From Parietaria judaica (Eukaryota; Streptophyta; Magnoliopsida; Rosales; Urticaceae): a DNA stretch of 64,000 nucleotides. Positions within the stretch are counted from its first letter, which is position 1, and the number at the start of each line of letters is the position of its first letter. Location of the stretch: assembly GCA_954871525.1 (NCBI GenBank), contig OX940862.1, positions 14,962,501 through 15,026,500 on the forward strand, read 5' to 3'. This document shows, piece after piece, positions 1 through 12,519 of the stretch. Under the pieces are notes generated by a model, which had not been told where the DNA came from, did not search any database, and worked only from the letters and a program-made list of their open reading frames with translations. The position numbers and the translations under genes were made by a program.

Positions 1-277
1 CAAGTCAAATAGCTATGGCGATAGAAGGCTGCAAATTGCATGGACAAAAGTACGATATAATATAAATTTTCGTCATATCTTCCTGTGAGGAAATTTCGCA
101 AACAGATTGCGTGCAAAACGTGATATCCATCCATATCACGTTATGGAAGGAAAGAAAGAAAGAAAAAAAGAGACAAAAATTGCCAAACTGGGTTCGTTTG
201 TATTGATCATTGTATGAATCCATTATAGCGAAATCATAGAGTTTCGATTCAGAGAAAGAGAAGATGAATGAAGGTAC

Positions 278-430
278 CTTGTGAGAATCAAGCGTTGGAG
301 CTGAGAGACAGCTCCGAAAGCGAACGGCGAAGGAGAGAGGAGGAAGGCAAGACTCGGAGAGGCTGCGAAGAGGAACTTAGGATGGAATGCTAAAAACCTA
401 AAAACGACAATTTTACAGCAGAACGACATT
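278..430 (-). other. possible 5' (UTR) exon of a gene leaving the left edge
   Basis: On the minus strand this stretch is rich in CTCTC and TCTCC tracts, like a plant 5' leader. It ends in a good splice donor (CACAAG followed by GTACCT) at 278/277. A 68-codon reading frame beginning with ATG at 429 crosses it, but the protein resembles nothing I know. The downstream exons would lie off the window at coordinates below 1. It could equally be the GC-rich core of a degraded hAT element, because the next 170 bp (431-600) is full of CCGG-type motifs like those in the hAT ends elsewhere in the window. The call is tentative. Confidence 0.25.
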
Positions 431-1100
431 AAACCGGAACCAGGATCAAAAAAACCGGGAATTCCAGATTTTGATCTGGTCTTGATTCTGGGTTTTCAAA
501 CCGCAAACCGGGACGTTCCATTTTAGGTTACGGTAAAAGAAATTTGATTGCTTACTAAAAATGGTCCAGTACCGGTACCGGCACCAGGAAAAAACCGAAT
601 ACAAAAATTTCAGCCCTAGCTGTGTGTGTTGTTTTGTACATTTAAATATAGTTGGGTATATGAACCAAAGCTCATTTATTTTTGAACAAAATGCCCAAAA
701 CTATTTATGGTAATGAAAACTAACAACTAATTGAAATATGAACCAATATACTCCTTATCATTTACATTTGACAATAATTATTGGCATTAATATTTTTATT
801 TGAATATAAATAAGATCGATTTAAATTTTAAAAAATTAATTTAATTTAATTTAATTTAATTATTGGCATTAAATTTTTTTCCTTAAACAATCGTAATAGT
901 TTTTTCTTAAAAAATTCCTCAATTATTCGTATTAGATTATTAGTTGCTTTCAAAATATTATTATCCCTTTTAACAAGTATTAGAACGATTTGAAATTTGA
1001 AAATCAAAATTTGAATTTTTTTTATTATTTCAACTCTTTTTTTTTTCTTCATAATAATGGTTCCTATTCATGAAATAAAAACCAATCCTGTAAATATAAG

Positions 1101-1305
1101 ATTTCAACCACAATAATACGTGTAGTTAATTGTAAATATAGTTACGAAATTACAATAAAGATGTAGTAATAAAATTGTAAATTTATTTACGATTCATTAA
1201 CATGTTGTTTACGAGCGTCCGTAGGATTTTCAACCACGGTAGTACGTGAAGTAAACTATAAAGCTAGTTACGAAATCTCATTAAAGATGTAGTTATAAAA
1301 CTGAA
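1101..1305. repeat. diverged tandem duplication, two copies
   Basis: A block running from GATTTCAACCACAATA to AAAGATGTAGTAATAAAA (about 1101-1183) recurs at about 1228-1304 with substitutions (GATTTTCAACCACGGTA, then AAAGATGTAGTTATAAAA). The period is about 127 bp. It has no coding capacity and looks like old duplicated non-coding DNA or two relics of one element. Confidence 0.55.
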
Positions 1306-1352
1306 AGTATATCTACGAAGTTTAAAAAAACTTTAAATATATTAACGAACCT

Positions 1353-1555
1353 ATGACGGCGAACGAGAAACGGCGAACCTCCTCAAGCAAACGAGCGACA
1401 AATGACGGCGACCGAGAAACGACGAACAAACGACGGCGAACCTCCGCGAGCGAACGAGCGAAGCTTGGCGACAATGAACGAACGGCGCCGCAAACGGAGA
1501 AGGAAGGCAGCAACCGGCGTCCACAGATGGTGAATGAAAGGGGGACAACGGTGAA
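1353..1555. repeat. GC-rich pocket with reiterated GGCGAAC/GAGCGA motifs
   Basis: Within very AT-rich surroundings, about 200 bp is rich in G and C and repeats short motifs such as ACGGCGAACGAGAAACGGCG, GGCGAACCTCC and GCGAACGAGCGA. Several overlapping frames are open on both strands, as expected from base composition alone. I see no protein family. It may be the core of a non-autonomous transposon, comparable to the GC-rich core of the hAT-like element at 57553-58309. Confidence 0.35.
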
Positions 1556-4500
1556 AGTGAGTGAATGAACAGAGAAATGATATAATCATTTGACAAAATC
1601 AGGGACGAACCCGCCATATAACGACACAAATAGAAATTGCAGAAGCTTATTAATGTCACCAAACGGATGTTGTTCTACATATTAATTGTGATCAAGTTTG
1701 AGATAATAATCAATGGATTAATCCTTAATGAATACATGTGAATAGTGAATAATATATGTGACAAAAATCAAGATTAATTGGGATTTTTCTAGTTATTAGA
1801 TATTCTATTGTAGATGGAGACGACGCATCTTTTAAACTTAACTTCTTTGATACGTAATGAAACGAAGTTGAATAGAATTGCGTGGGGAAAAAAAATCATA
1901 TGTCAGATAAAGGCTCTTTATTATGTTATAATTTAATGATCACATTACTTTTTGAGGTGGTGGAATATGACAATTTATTTTCTATTTAATTTGATACAAA
2001 AATCAACATATTTACATGGAAGAGAACAATGTCATTCATTAATCATATTTGACACATAAATTTATCGTGTTATCCGTGCCCTACCGGTTTATTCTTAGTA
2101 ACCTAGTCTGATCTTAGTATAAAAGTGACTTTTTTTTTACTCATTTAACTTAACTAATATTGTCAAATAATTTAATAATTCAACACAATAAATAATGTAA
2201 TTCACAATTTCGGGAAGAACAATTCAGTAATATACAAAAAACAAGTTTATAAAAATAGGACTTAAAAAATCAGCACCTAAAAAGGTCGCAAGCAACAAAA
2301 AAAGAGACAAAATGTTAAGGAGAGAAAGACCCTTCAGAAAAATAAAAGTAACAACAATTACTTCATTAAAAAAATACTATGGAGCAATTTACGCAATTCT
2401 TTGTTAATATTCCGCAGTAATGAACATATGTTCTATCTTCTAGCATATGTATATATACATATTTGTTTGCAGCTTTATATTTAGAATATTATTCAAGTGT
2501 TTGTTTGTTGATTTCTTTCCCACGTTACTAAAGAACGAGAAGAAAAAAAAATTCTCTAGATTCGTGTTGTCAAGCACTAAATCAATTAAATATAGTTCTA
2601 TCTATGCCGATCAACAAAAGACAGATGGAGAAACAAAACAAAGTTTTTTAATTTATTATCAATAAAGAGACAAGATTCCTAATCCGTAATTATTTTCTTA
2701 AGATTTCCCCTAATTAAAGTATATATGATTAGATAAAGGATATCACTTTTAATTAGCTTATGACGACGATAATTATACTTTAATTAGCACAAAAGTGTTA
2801 TAATAATATTATGTACGAGGACATCGCGGCGGATTAAGTGCATTGGTAGTTGGTACTAGGTTTGTCACAGCAGAAGAACATGATTAACAAATATGCGAGA
2901 GAGCGAGCGAGCCATGTGAGATTCCATAATTGTTACCTGTTAAGATAAAATTATTTCAATAATTAAAGTCTAGATTTGGGACCGACTTCGATCACGACAT
3001 CAATAGAAACAATATGTATTAATAATGCATTAGTGTGTCTAAGTGAATCTCTAAGCTTAGTATAATAGTAGGGTTATATAAATCAACTAATCAAGTGCTA
3101 TTGATTTAAGAATATTCTATTAAAGAATATGACGACTCAATTAACTCCTTGAGTCATAGGATAAGTTCTGTGATGCCACGCGATTAGGTCTTGCTGAATC
3201 GCCGGACTGATGTTTTGAGAAGTAGATCGAATGCGCTCGATCTTGACAACTTTTAGCTTTAATAATTTTCTTAGCTTATTAAATTTAATTATCTTGTTTT
3301 CCATTTCAACAATATATGTTGTCTTTTCAATTTAGTCTTCTGTCTCATGTGTGCTCGTTCCTTTATTTGTTTTGAGAAAATTAGCCTCTGTATATATTTG
3401 GTTACTCTAGTTGTAATTTCTAGTAATATATATTGATGAAAGAAAATTTGGCTAATGTTTGTTTGAGAACGTTGATTCGTCTTTCTTATAATGCGAGTTT
3501 ATATAATTGTCAGCATCATTTATATATGGCCAAATATGTTGATTTATATGGTGATAAACCTACTTCTCAAAATAATATGAGATCATCTTTGAGGTAGATC
3601 CGAGCAAAAACGCGCATTTTAGGCCCAAATGTATGGTGTTACTATATATAAAACCTCTACATATTCTTGGGATTAATTGATATTTATTTGGCTATATTGT
3701 ATATTCCAAGGTACATACGAGTTTTTTTTTTTTAGTGTACGTAGTGACATTTGAAAGTTTAATGTTCAACCATTCAAGCATTTGAGTTGTAACTTTTTCC
3801 TAAGTAAATTAAATATCTTCCACACTTTTCCATAGGATTTTAGGTTGAACGGTAATGAATGTGAACTTTAGGGTTTAGGTATAATACTTATATTTTCCAG
3901 TTAGTTTTTGGTAGACTTATTGAAAGTCGAAACCATTTTCTATGTAAACATTTATTGGAACTAATTTACACGTATATAATTGGGTTCTTATTTTTCATCA
4001 TTTTTTTTCTCTCGATTTGCATGATCATATTTTAAATGAATTTCTTATCAGGCAAAAGTTTGGCCTCATACAGCGCAAATTAGGTGTAGGTTTTAGTTCT
4101 GCTCTCTCTCTGTCTCTCTCATGCATGGATGAACACTTGAAGAGTAGTGACGTAATTTTCAACTTCCTTGCGAACGTCATAGAAGATGCACATGAAAGAG
4201 AAATAACTATATGACACACCAACCAATGGAAAGTTTGGAAGGAAATAATAATTTTTATGTGTAATTATTATCTAATGTCCCTTTTTTCTCTGAGTATTGA
4301 AAGAGAAAGAGCCTTGGGGCACATACAATAGAGATGTCTATAACGAATGCACATAAATTGGCCACGAAGATGCAGAGAGTGTGTAAAGCGTGTAACTTTT
4401 TAATGCTCCAAATTCTTATGCGAGTCACATTCCATGTTGTATATAATCTGAATTTTCGGGATATATATTTGTAGAAAATAATTCCATACGCGTCTTCATC

Positions 4501-5499
4501 GATATTTCTGTATTATTAATCTTTGCCGTCTCATCTCAAATTTATATAATTAAACGCGACTGAAATTAGCATAAACTGCATGCATGTGCGTGCACGTGAA
4601 CATGCGTATGTATTTCTCTATAAATTACATACGTACTTAGTAAATTTGAGAGAGGATATTTATTTTTAGAGTTGAATATGAGCATATATTTCTCTATAGA
4701 TGAATTTGAGAGAGGATTGATATTTGTTACCACTACTACATGTGTGGGCTTTTCCGTTCTAGAAAGTAACAATAGTCGTTCTTATATAATTTTAGTGGTC
4801 CTCCGTTTAGAAGCATAAATGAACAATTCTTTATGATTTTTGTGTAAATTTTGTCTTTTACCTGTATTTACAAATTTATGTTAATTAGTATGTTAGTAAA
4901 ATCTGCATCAAAATCATAATAAGAAAGGCCATTTATGCTATTAGTAGAATGGAGTAGTCAAATCCGCACATCTATCATAAAAGAAGAGCTATTTATTTTT
5001 AATTTTTTAAGGATGGGTTGAATATGCACATTTTCTATAAATAAGAAACCAAAAAGGCAAAATATCAACTCCTATAATATATTGCTATTAGAAATATATG
5101 CAGCATAAGTACTCGTAAAATAGAGTATATTTTCTCATCGGTTGAGTACGTAGTGGCATGATTTAGTGGCTCCGTGAATTTTCGTTAATTAGTTTTCGGA
5201 CTTCTGACTAAGTAAATGTGTGCGACACATTGGCTGTATCGTCAAATACCATACTCGTGATAAATAAACAATAATATTATACCCTATCAAAATACTATTT
5301 TATGAATACCTATTATTTCACAAATATCGCCTTGTAATTAGTACTAGTTTTGCAGTATTTATGGGCCCAAGCCGTCCAGGTATACTGGTCCCAAAAATAT
5401 ATGAATGAGAGTAGAAGATAAATGGTGTGGAAATAATCCATCCACATTGTTTTTATTTTGGTCTCATATATTTAATCATGGTAATGTTTTTAAAGTCCT

Positions 5500-5735
5500 A
5501 AAGGACAAAAGCAAGAAAAAAAGGAGAAAAAAAAAAGATCAATAATAAATATATAGCTTATAGAGTTGATGATTCCGATTGATAGTGATCAATGATCATC
5601 ATCTATGTATATTAGATTTTGACAAATTTAAAGGACAAAAGAAAAAAAAAAAGCAATAAGAAATATATATCTTATAGAGTTGATGATTCCGATTGATAGT
5701 GATCATTTTTCATGTATATTAGTTTTTGACAAGAT
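5500..5735. repeat. tandem duplication, two units of about 105-130 bp
   Basis: Unit 1 (5500-5629) and unit 2 (5630-5735) both begin AAAGGACAAAAG with an A-rich run. Both contain CTTATAGAGTTGATGATTCC followed by GATTGATAGTGATCA, and both end near TGTATATTAGTTTTTGAC. The copies differ by small indels. No gene is implicated. Confidence 0.75.
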
Positions 5736-5755
5736 ATAATGATTAAATAACTATT

Positions 5756-5960
5756 TTTTTAATAGGGTGGCACTATCGGAAATCGGTCAAGGTTACAATG
5801 CACTCTCGCATTAATTAGATATATTCAGTAAGAACAGGTGGCAGTAATGGCCAAGTTTATAATAATGTAAAGAGGGCACTCATTTGAGACCATGAGGGTT
5901 TGAACCCTGACTTATTGAATAGAGGAGTGGTGGAGTTGTCACTTGACCAAACAAGCTTGG
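5756..5960 (-). mobile_element. tRNA-derived SINE (copy 1), with TSD
   Basis: Read on the minus strand, the element starts CCAAGCTTGTTTGGTC at 5960 and carries a B-box-like GGGTTCAAACCCTC. It ends with a block (gagtgcattgtaaccttg, then gatagtgccaccc) shared with the copies at 24424 and 38947, followed by an A-run at its 3' end. It is flanked by a 13-bp duplication TTAAATAACTATT at 5743-5755 and 5961-5973, as expected for LINE-mediated SINE insertion. There is no coding capacity. Confidence 0.8.
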
Positions 5961-6302
5961 TTAAATAACTATTATTCTTCGCCAATAATTAAAACAGCAA
6001 CAACCATATAGTTTGCAAGTTTATGAGATGATAAAAAGAAATCTATTGCAAAATCTTGTATATATAATTTTAAGAGAACGTGGTTTTCACAAAGTTTGTC
6101 TTTTCTTCAAAATAAATTTGATAAAGATTGGCCTTATAGTAATAAACTTTTTTTTATTTGTTTATAATCTAGAGTAAAATTTCCAAGATATCAACATAAT
6201 ACTAAAAAAAATTTGTTTAATTTGGTTCCAATAAATTTTTATTATATTAAGAAGAAAAAAAAGTATAGATCGTGGATCAATACTTAATTTTACGTTCTCT
6301 CT

Positions 6303-6346
<44 letters not shown>
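6303..6346. repeat. (TA)n microsatellite
   Basis: An uninterrupted alternation of T and A of about 40 bp. It is likely to be length-polymorphic. A second run, interrupted by TATG, lies near 6530-6560. Confidence 0.9.
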
Positions 6347-6349
<3 letters not shown>

Positions 6350-6795
6350 CAGTGACAGTACTGCAATTCAACATTTTCAATATATCAATAGAGGAAGACT
6401 ACCCCGGTCAAGGATACCATCGATTAGAGAAAGAAGAAAAGTATAATAATACTCATGAATTATATGTGGGGGAGCCTGGAGATGCTTGAAATATGATTTT
6501 CTTCTGAAATATGATGATTGATTGTATATAGTATATGTATATATGTATATATATATATAGAAATTAGAGTATATAAATTACTCTATCAATAAATTGGTTC
6601 GTAATAAGATTCTTATCTAATAATTGTTTTTTTTTTAACTAATAAAAGTTAAATTTTGCCCAACAACAAAAAACACAAACACGTCTTGAAAAAAAAAAAA
6701 ATTAATTAATTGCTCTAAGGTCCTCAGACCCTCCTATATATAGGAAACAAAACTCTCTACACTAAAAAAACTTTATTTTTCCATCTTTCTCTTTT

Positions 6796-7225
6796 CCGGC
6801 TTAAATACTCGGCTATGTTGAGCGTCATACGTGGATACAGAGGCATCCGCTCCATGTCCCTTGACCTTGATGTTTCTTGTATTTTTCAAAGACGAAGGCG
6901 GATGAGCTGGCTAGCGAGACGGCACGGGAGGAATCCCCGGAGGATTCCTCAGAGGTCGTAAAATCAAGGTTCGAGCACCGATCTGCCCGTGTAACGGAGG
7001 TTCTGGTTCTTAGTGGTCACTGATCAAATCCCGAGTCCGGTCTTATCCCTTAGGTGGGAGCCCCTGATTTCATTGGTAACGGGTCGGAGGACCAGGCTCT
7101 AAAGTCTAAACTATCCGATAAACGGAAGTCCCAATTCTCGAGTTCTTTGAGTCAAAGCCCCAAGCTCAAGAAAGTCAACAAACGACGATGACCCGGCTCA
7201 AAATCAAGAGCTCCGGTACCACAAT
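6796..7225. other. GC-rich island of unknown origin, about 430 bp
   Basis: Base composition rises sharply against the flanking AT-rich DNA, with CCGG, CGAG, GTCGG and palindromic GGAATCCCCGGAGGATTCC-like segments. No frame of useful length gives a recognisable protein. A sheared LTR-retrotransposon segment (LTR or untranslated leader) is one reading; I see no TG...CA ends, primer-binding site or TSD to prove it. Confidence 0.35.
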
Positions 7226-9044
7226 GTAGATATATTTTAGGCATCTAACACTAATTCTCTTCCTACAACTACTTAATGTTTATTATTTAAGCTATACGAA
7301 ATTAAAAATGTTTATGTTAGACATTTTAAAAATATTATATAATGTTTATCTGTACAAATTTTTGTTACATACATATATTACTTATAAAAATATATAATCT
7401 GGGGATTGTTTTTATTTATGTTTTTTTATTTCCACATTAAGATTCGGGTGGCCTTTCAATGGCTTCAAAACCAGCCCACATCAACATCACAACCAGTACT
7501 ATTAAATACTTAATCCATTAGAGACATGCGTAATTATCAGTGATTACGTATTGATGAGTAATTAGCTAATTATGAAACGCATTAATGCACAATTAAAAAT
7601 TGATTATAAGTTTATGCCATATATCTTTCATATGAGAATTCAATAATTAAGATCACTAATGCACCGAGGAAGTCTCATTACTAAATTTGTGTAAATCATT
7701 CAAGTGCCTCTTGACATTATTGTCCACATAAATTGCTTTGATTTTATTAATTAGCAATAATATATTTATCAACATGTTTTAGTCTTGAGGTGCTTTGATT
7801 TGGGGCAGAATTAGTCTCTAATTAAAAAAAATAAAGTATATCTCATGAGCGGAACTAGAATTTGGAGTTCGGGGTGGCTGATTTAATTTTTTAGTGTAAA
7901 CAGAAGGGGATTATTTGTAAATTTTTTTAAAAAAGAATGCTAAAAATGATCAATTAAAAAAATTGAGGTGGTTGGAAGTTGGAACCACACCACACTCAAA
8001 GCTATGGTATATCTTATGTCAATGTTCCCTCATATACTGCTATTTTGTCAATAAGCAGCTCTCTGCTAATTTGATGAAAAATATGGATTATATTTTAAAA
8101 ATATAATTTTGAGATATATCTTGAGGGATATATTAGAACTTCCTTTAATATTTTTGCTTAACATAAGTCTTTGTATAAACTTTTTTTTAAACTAAAGTTA
8201 TCCTTGTATCAGATGTTTTTTTTACTACTCTTCTCACTAATTAAAAGATAAATTTGTATTTTACTTATCTTTTTAAATTATCTTAAATTTTACGTAAATA
8301 TTTTAACTTTTTTTTGTTTTTTGTAAAATCTATTTTACAATTTCTTTTTCCATTTACTCTCCCTCTCAGTATTACTGCCATTTTTAGTTTTGTAGACCTC
8401 ATTATTCATAGATCTCAAAAGCTCGTCTTGCAATAATATTATTAAAAATGATGATTTTACCCATCAAATTTACCAACCAATCGTTATTATTAAACAAAAA
8501 GTTGGTATAGTTCAGGGGTTTATGCGATTCATTAAAATACAAAATCAAAAAGAAAAAAAAAATAGAAAAATAGTTCAGTGAAAAATATAACAGAAAATGA
8601 TTAGTTGACAGTTGACACGACAAACTTATATAAATAAATATAAAAGAGTGCACTGTGACAATTTAATATATAAAATGGTAAGTTCAATTAGTGATATTTA
8701 GATTTTAGACTACGTCTAATGCTTAATGATATATTACAAGAGCTCTATAAGTTAAGAAATGGCTGTAGTAAACTATATTTATCTAAGTTTGTTTATATCT
8801 CTATGTAAAAAAAAAAAACGTGGCTCTGTTCAAATAACACCATTAATAATGTTTTTCAATTTATATTTTGCAATTTCCTTCGCTCCGAGGATATCATTTG
8901 TTACCACTGTCCACCTCCCTGAATATACAACTCTTAAAAACATTATATTGAAGAAAAAAAAACTAAATTTTTAATATGTTTAAATAAATAAATAAAAATT
9001 ACGTCAGATTAAAATTATTTTGTACCACTCACAGTAATCCTGCA
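7226..9044. other. intergenic, AT-rich; nothing recognised
   Basis: No gene, hairpin or repeat with defined ends is visible. Short open frames (for example 8402-8653 minus, 8759-8974 plus) are low-complexity and unlike known proteins. Confidence 0.6.
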
Positions 9045-9051
9045 AATGTGG

Positions 9052-9075
9052 GAGGGCACGGATATCCGTGCCCTC
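9052..9075. repeat. perfect 24-bp palindrome at the left hAT end
   Basis: Left arm GAGGGCACGGAT (9052-9063) is followed directly by its reverse complement ATCCGTGCCCTC (9064-9075). It lies at the transposon edge and may be part of the terminal repeat or a transposase-binding site. Confidence 0.85.
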
Positions 9076-9469
9076 TATTTTTTTTATTTTTTTTTGTCGG
9101 AGTCGGATTTATCCGAGTCCGGATTTTCTCGGTCCCGGATTAATCCGACTCCGTGTTTTTTTTAAATATATTTTTTAAAAAATTGCGTTATAGTCCTTTT
9201 ATTTAAAAAAAATGTTGTAGAGTTCTTGTACACGGGTTTAGAGTTCGAAATTCAAATTATAGTTTACGGTTTTTACGGTTTTGAGATTCAAATTTCAAAT
9301 TTCATGTAGGATATAAACATAGAGATATATAAATAACGGGCCTCGTTAAAACCTCTCCAAGTCCCCCAAAAGGGTGCGGCTCGGGCGAGGAAAGAGCGCC
9401 CTAAGATTTTTATTTATATTATAAAATAAAGCAAATACAAATGTCATAAAATTACAAAGTACAAACCGA

Positions 9470-12087
9470 TTACTCCGGGTTTGCCACATTAAGCTCGTTG
9501 AAATAGTCTAACAACTCGTTGTCTACCATTTGATTATCTTGCGTTCGCTTTTCGGCCAAAATCCAATCCTTGGAAAGCATAAGGATTTCGACCAAAAACG
9601 CCTTCAATAGGCGTGCGTCGAGCCTCCAATAGGCGTCCCGCCAATGAGAAAGCCGCTTCCGATGACACCGTGGAGACCGGAACGGTGAGGATGTCGCGAG
9701 CCACCAATGATAAAACCGGGTACTCAAGACGATTTACGCGCCACCATTCAAGTATGTCGAGGCCTTCGTCGGGACACGGTGCCGGTGGAAGGTTGCAAAA
9801 GACGTCGTACTCGTTGATTCTTCGGCGGTTTGTTCTTCGGGGACGACGACCTCCGGAACTCCCGCTATGTTGTGACGTTGACGCCGGACTTGAAACCGTT
9901 GATGATCCTCCGTGCCCGCCGGTATGAGTTAGGTTGTAAAACACCCGATGCGTCGAAACATAGGGCGCTCCGGGTGCGTTGCTCGGGGGCGGCGTCGGGA
10001 CGTGTTCCGTGTCTCCTTCTTGCTCCATGTCGTCGTAATACTTCGTCTCGTACTCCTTGTAAAGAAGCCTCATCTTCAATTCCGCGTCGGGATAGTCTTC
10101 GTCAAGGTATGGATCTCCCGTCAATTGTTGCATCATAGCCAAGATCGCCTGCAATTTACCGAGCTTTAGTGTAGGATCTATGATAATAGCCGCGCAAAAC
10201 AAAAATGGAATATGTTTCCAATAAACCCTAAATTTTTCAATCATCGGTGTCAAAACATTTGCAAATAAAGGGTTTTGTTTTGCTTTATCAAAATGAACAA
10301 TAATATCAAAAATGCAAGCTAAAGCTAAATGAGATGTGGGTTTGTAAACATGAGATAAAGTAACGGTAATAGTGTAAAAAAGGGATAGAAAAGCCTGGAA
10401 TTGGATAGCCATCATCCAATCGGATTCGTCGAGGTAGTCGTCCACGTGTCTGAACTCTTGTCCGTTGATCCAGTTCGTCACTAGCTCCTTGTACGGTATG
10501 ACCGCCTCCAACATCAAGTAGGTAGAGTTCCACCGGATAGGCATATCCGGGGAGAACACTCGCTCCGCTTTGTGGTATTCCCTGCAATATGCTAACCAAG
10601 ATTCCGTGCGCATAGTAGATGATCGTATGTACATAATGGCACTCCTAATTCTATCTATGCTCGGCGAAATAATATTTAACCCCGTTTGAACTATCAAATT
10701 GATAATATGGCATGCACATCTTTGATGGAAATAATCGGCCCTAAAATTGTCAAGACTATCCTTTAACACATCAACGGTAATGTTGTGGGGGCTAGCATTA
10801 TCTAATGTGATTGAAACTACCCTATTGCTAAGGTTCCAAAATGTCAACACATTCAATATAGCCTCGGCAATGTTAACCCCGATATGCCTAACACGCATGG
10901 GTTTAAATCCTAAAATACGCTTTTCTAATTTCCAATCATCGTTAATAAAATGAGCTACAACGGAAATATAATCATCGTTAGCGTGACCTTTCCAAGAATC
11001 CGATGTTAAAGCAAACTTGTACGACGCTTGTTGAAATAATTTGTCTAGCTCAACTCTTTGTTCATCATAATATTGAATTATTGTCTCTCTAGTTACATGA
11101 CGCGAGACGTACCGGTAGTTTATCGGGGCGATGAATGCTAAAAACTCGTTCAAACCATCACCCTCGGAAAACGATATCGGTAAACCATCGCGTATGATAA
11201 ATCTAGCGAGAGCTTTCCTATAAATGAGATCGGATAAGCGACTTACCTCCTCCACTTTCTTACGCTTTCGGCATAGCAAGGCGTGATCTCGGATGTGCCT
11301 TGAGTTTTTGGATCGACCTGCCTTGAGTTTTTTTCTTTCTATTATATTACTAATAGTTACTAATAGTTACTTACGATGTGCCTTGAGTTTTTGGATCGGC
11401 CGGCTTTATTTCTCCGCAAGTTCGACATTTTCCGAATCTTTCCTCCTTTCCTGTAGTAGGATTAAGAATATAAAGTAAGAAAAAGTCATTTCGCCATACC
11501 GGAGATGTTAGGTTCTTCCTCTTCCTCGGTTTTGGCGGTGGCGGGTTTGCCGGCGGCGGAATAGGAGGCCGACTAGAACCACGAGGCCGACCACGAGCTC
11601 GGACCGGCGGCGGCGGTGGAAGAATTTCGTCCTCCTCTTCGACGTCGTCCTCCTCTTCGTCGTCGTCCTCATCGTCGTCGTCGTCGTCCCCGCCTTCAAG
11701 ACCTTCGTAATTTGGATCGTCGTCTCTTCCGTCGTTCATGTTCATCGATCCCGAAACTTCTCGGTTTTGGGCATCGTACGCCTCTTGCTCGCTCGACCAT
11801 TCCGGAATATTTCCTGTAGCATTTTGAAGCAAGTTAGTAAAACCACCAAATTGTTGACCATAAATTACCGGAACCATGGCATGAGGTTGAATTTGTGGCG
11901 ATGGTAGACTAGAGGAACCCGGAGCATTTTGTTGGTAAACAGCGCCATAATATGTATGTTGTATTTGTTGTTGTTGTACCGGCGGAGTTGGATGCGAGAT
12001 ACTATTAACCGACCCGGTTTCGGAACCGGCCCGTCCTTTTCCTCGGCGATCATTTCGGCCTCGAGAACGGTTATCGGAACTCGACAT
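9470..12087 (-). pseudogene. hAT transposase (BED zinc finger + hAT dimerisation domain), frameshifted
   Basis: Two exons: exon 1 12087-11375, then a 76-nt intron (11374-11299, GTAAGT...AAG), then exon 2 from 11298. Exon 1 encodes a Gln/Pro-rich start, a long Asp/Glu run and the first half of a BED finger (CRTCGEIKPADPKTQGTS). Splicing joins this in frame to HIRDHALLC, completing the Cx2C...HxxxC finger. Exon 2 has the RNase-H-like hAT core (LTSDSWKGH; ITLDNASPHN) and the C-terminal dimerisation motif (PVSTVSSEAAFSLAGRLL). Near 9611-9618, after ARRT, the frame shifts. The intended tail (MLSKDWILAE...) continues in another frame to a stop at 9470, whereas the unshifted frame stops at 9534. The role is cut-and-paste transposition of its own element. 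Close relatives are the plant 'zinc finger BED domain' RICESLEEPER-like proteins. One indel separates it from an intact gene, or the assembly has an error there. Confidence 0.88.
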
Positions 12088-12495
12088 TATAACTAAAATA
12101 AACTATAATATAACTAAACTATATAATATAATAGATATTATAACTAAAATAAGTGTATTAATATAACTATAAGATAAGAAAACTATAGCTTAAGATCGGA
12201 TTTTTTGAGAGCTTGGGCGAGTTGAGAGAGTAAGAGAAGAAGAGAGTGAGTTGTGTGAAAAAAATGAGGGAGAAGTGTGATTTTTATAGGGAAATTTTGG
12301 AGAGAATCGAGTAAGTGGTGTATTAATCACCAACGGATTTATTTGCAGGGTCCTTTCTGCAAAATCAGAAAGTTTTTTGGGAAAAACAAAAAAGAGCCGT
12401 TGCCCAACGGTCGACTCATCTGGGCCGTCCACGCGCTTCATCCAACGGCTGGAAAAAAAGAGCCGTTACACGAAATTAATTTTTTTTTAAATTGT

Positions 12496-12519
12496 CGGAG
12501 CCGGATTAATCCGGCTCCG
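12496..12519. repeat. perfect 24-bp palindrome in the right hAT subterminal region
   Basis: CGGAGCCGGATT (12496-12507) is followed by AATCCGGCTCCG (12508-12519). An imperfect palindrome with the same core (GGAGGCGGAGCTCCGACTCC) follows at about 12529-12550. The same GTCGGAG-GGATTAATCC vocabulary occurs in the left subterminal region near 9100-9155, so these are probably transposase-binding repeats. Confidence 0.8.

Larger units (their letters stand above)
431..5499. other. intergenic, AT-rich; no gene recognised
   Basis: No convincing coding region or RNA gene is visible; the open frames are short and unlike known proteins. 431-600 contains clustered ACCGG, CCGGT and GGTACCGG motifs like hAT subterminal sequence. 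The two repeats at 1101-1305 and the GC pocket at 1353-1555 are listed separately. The rest is AT-rich sequence with homopolymer tracts. Confidence 0.6.

Noticed and set aside
6303..6346. TA tract as a promoter TATA box
   Set aside because: It is a long pure dinucleotide run with no gene downstream.
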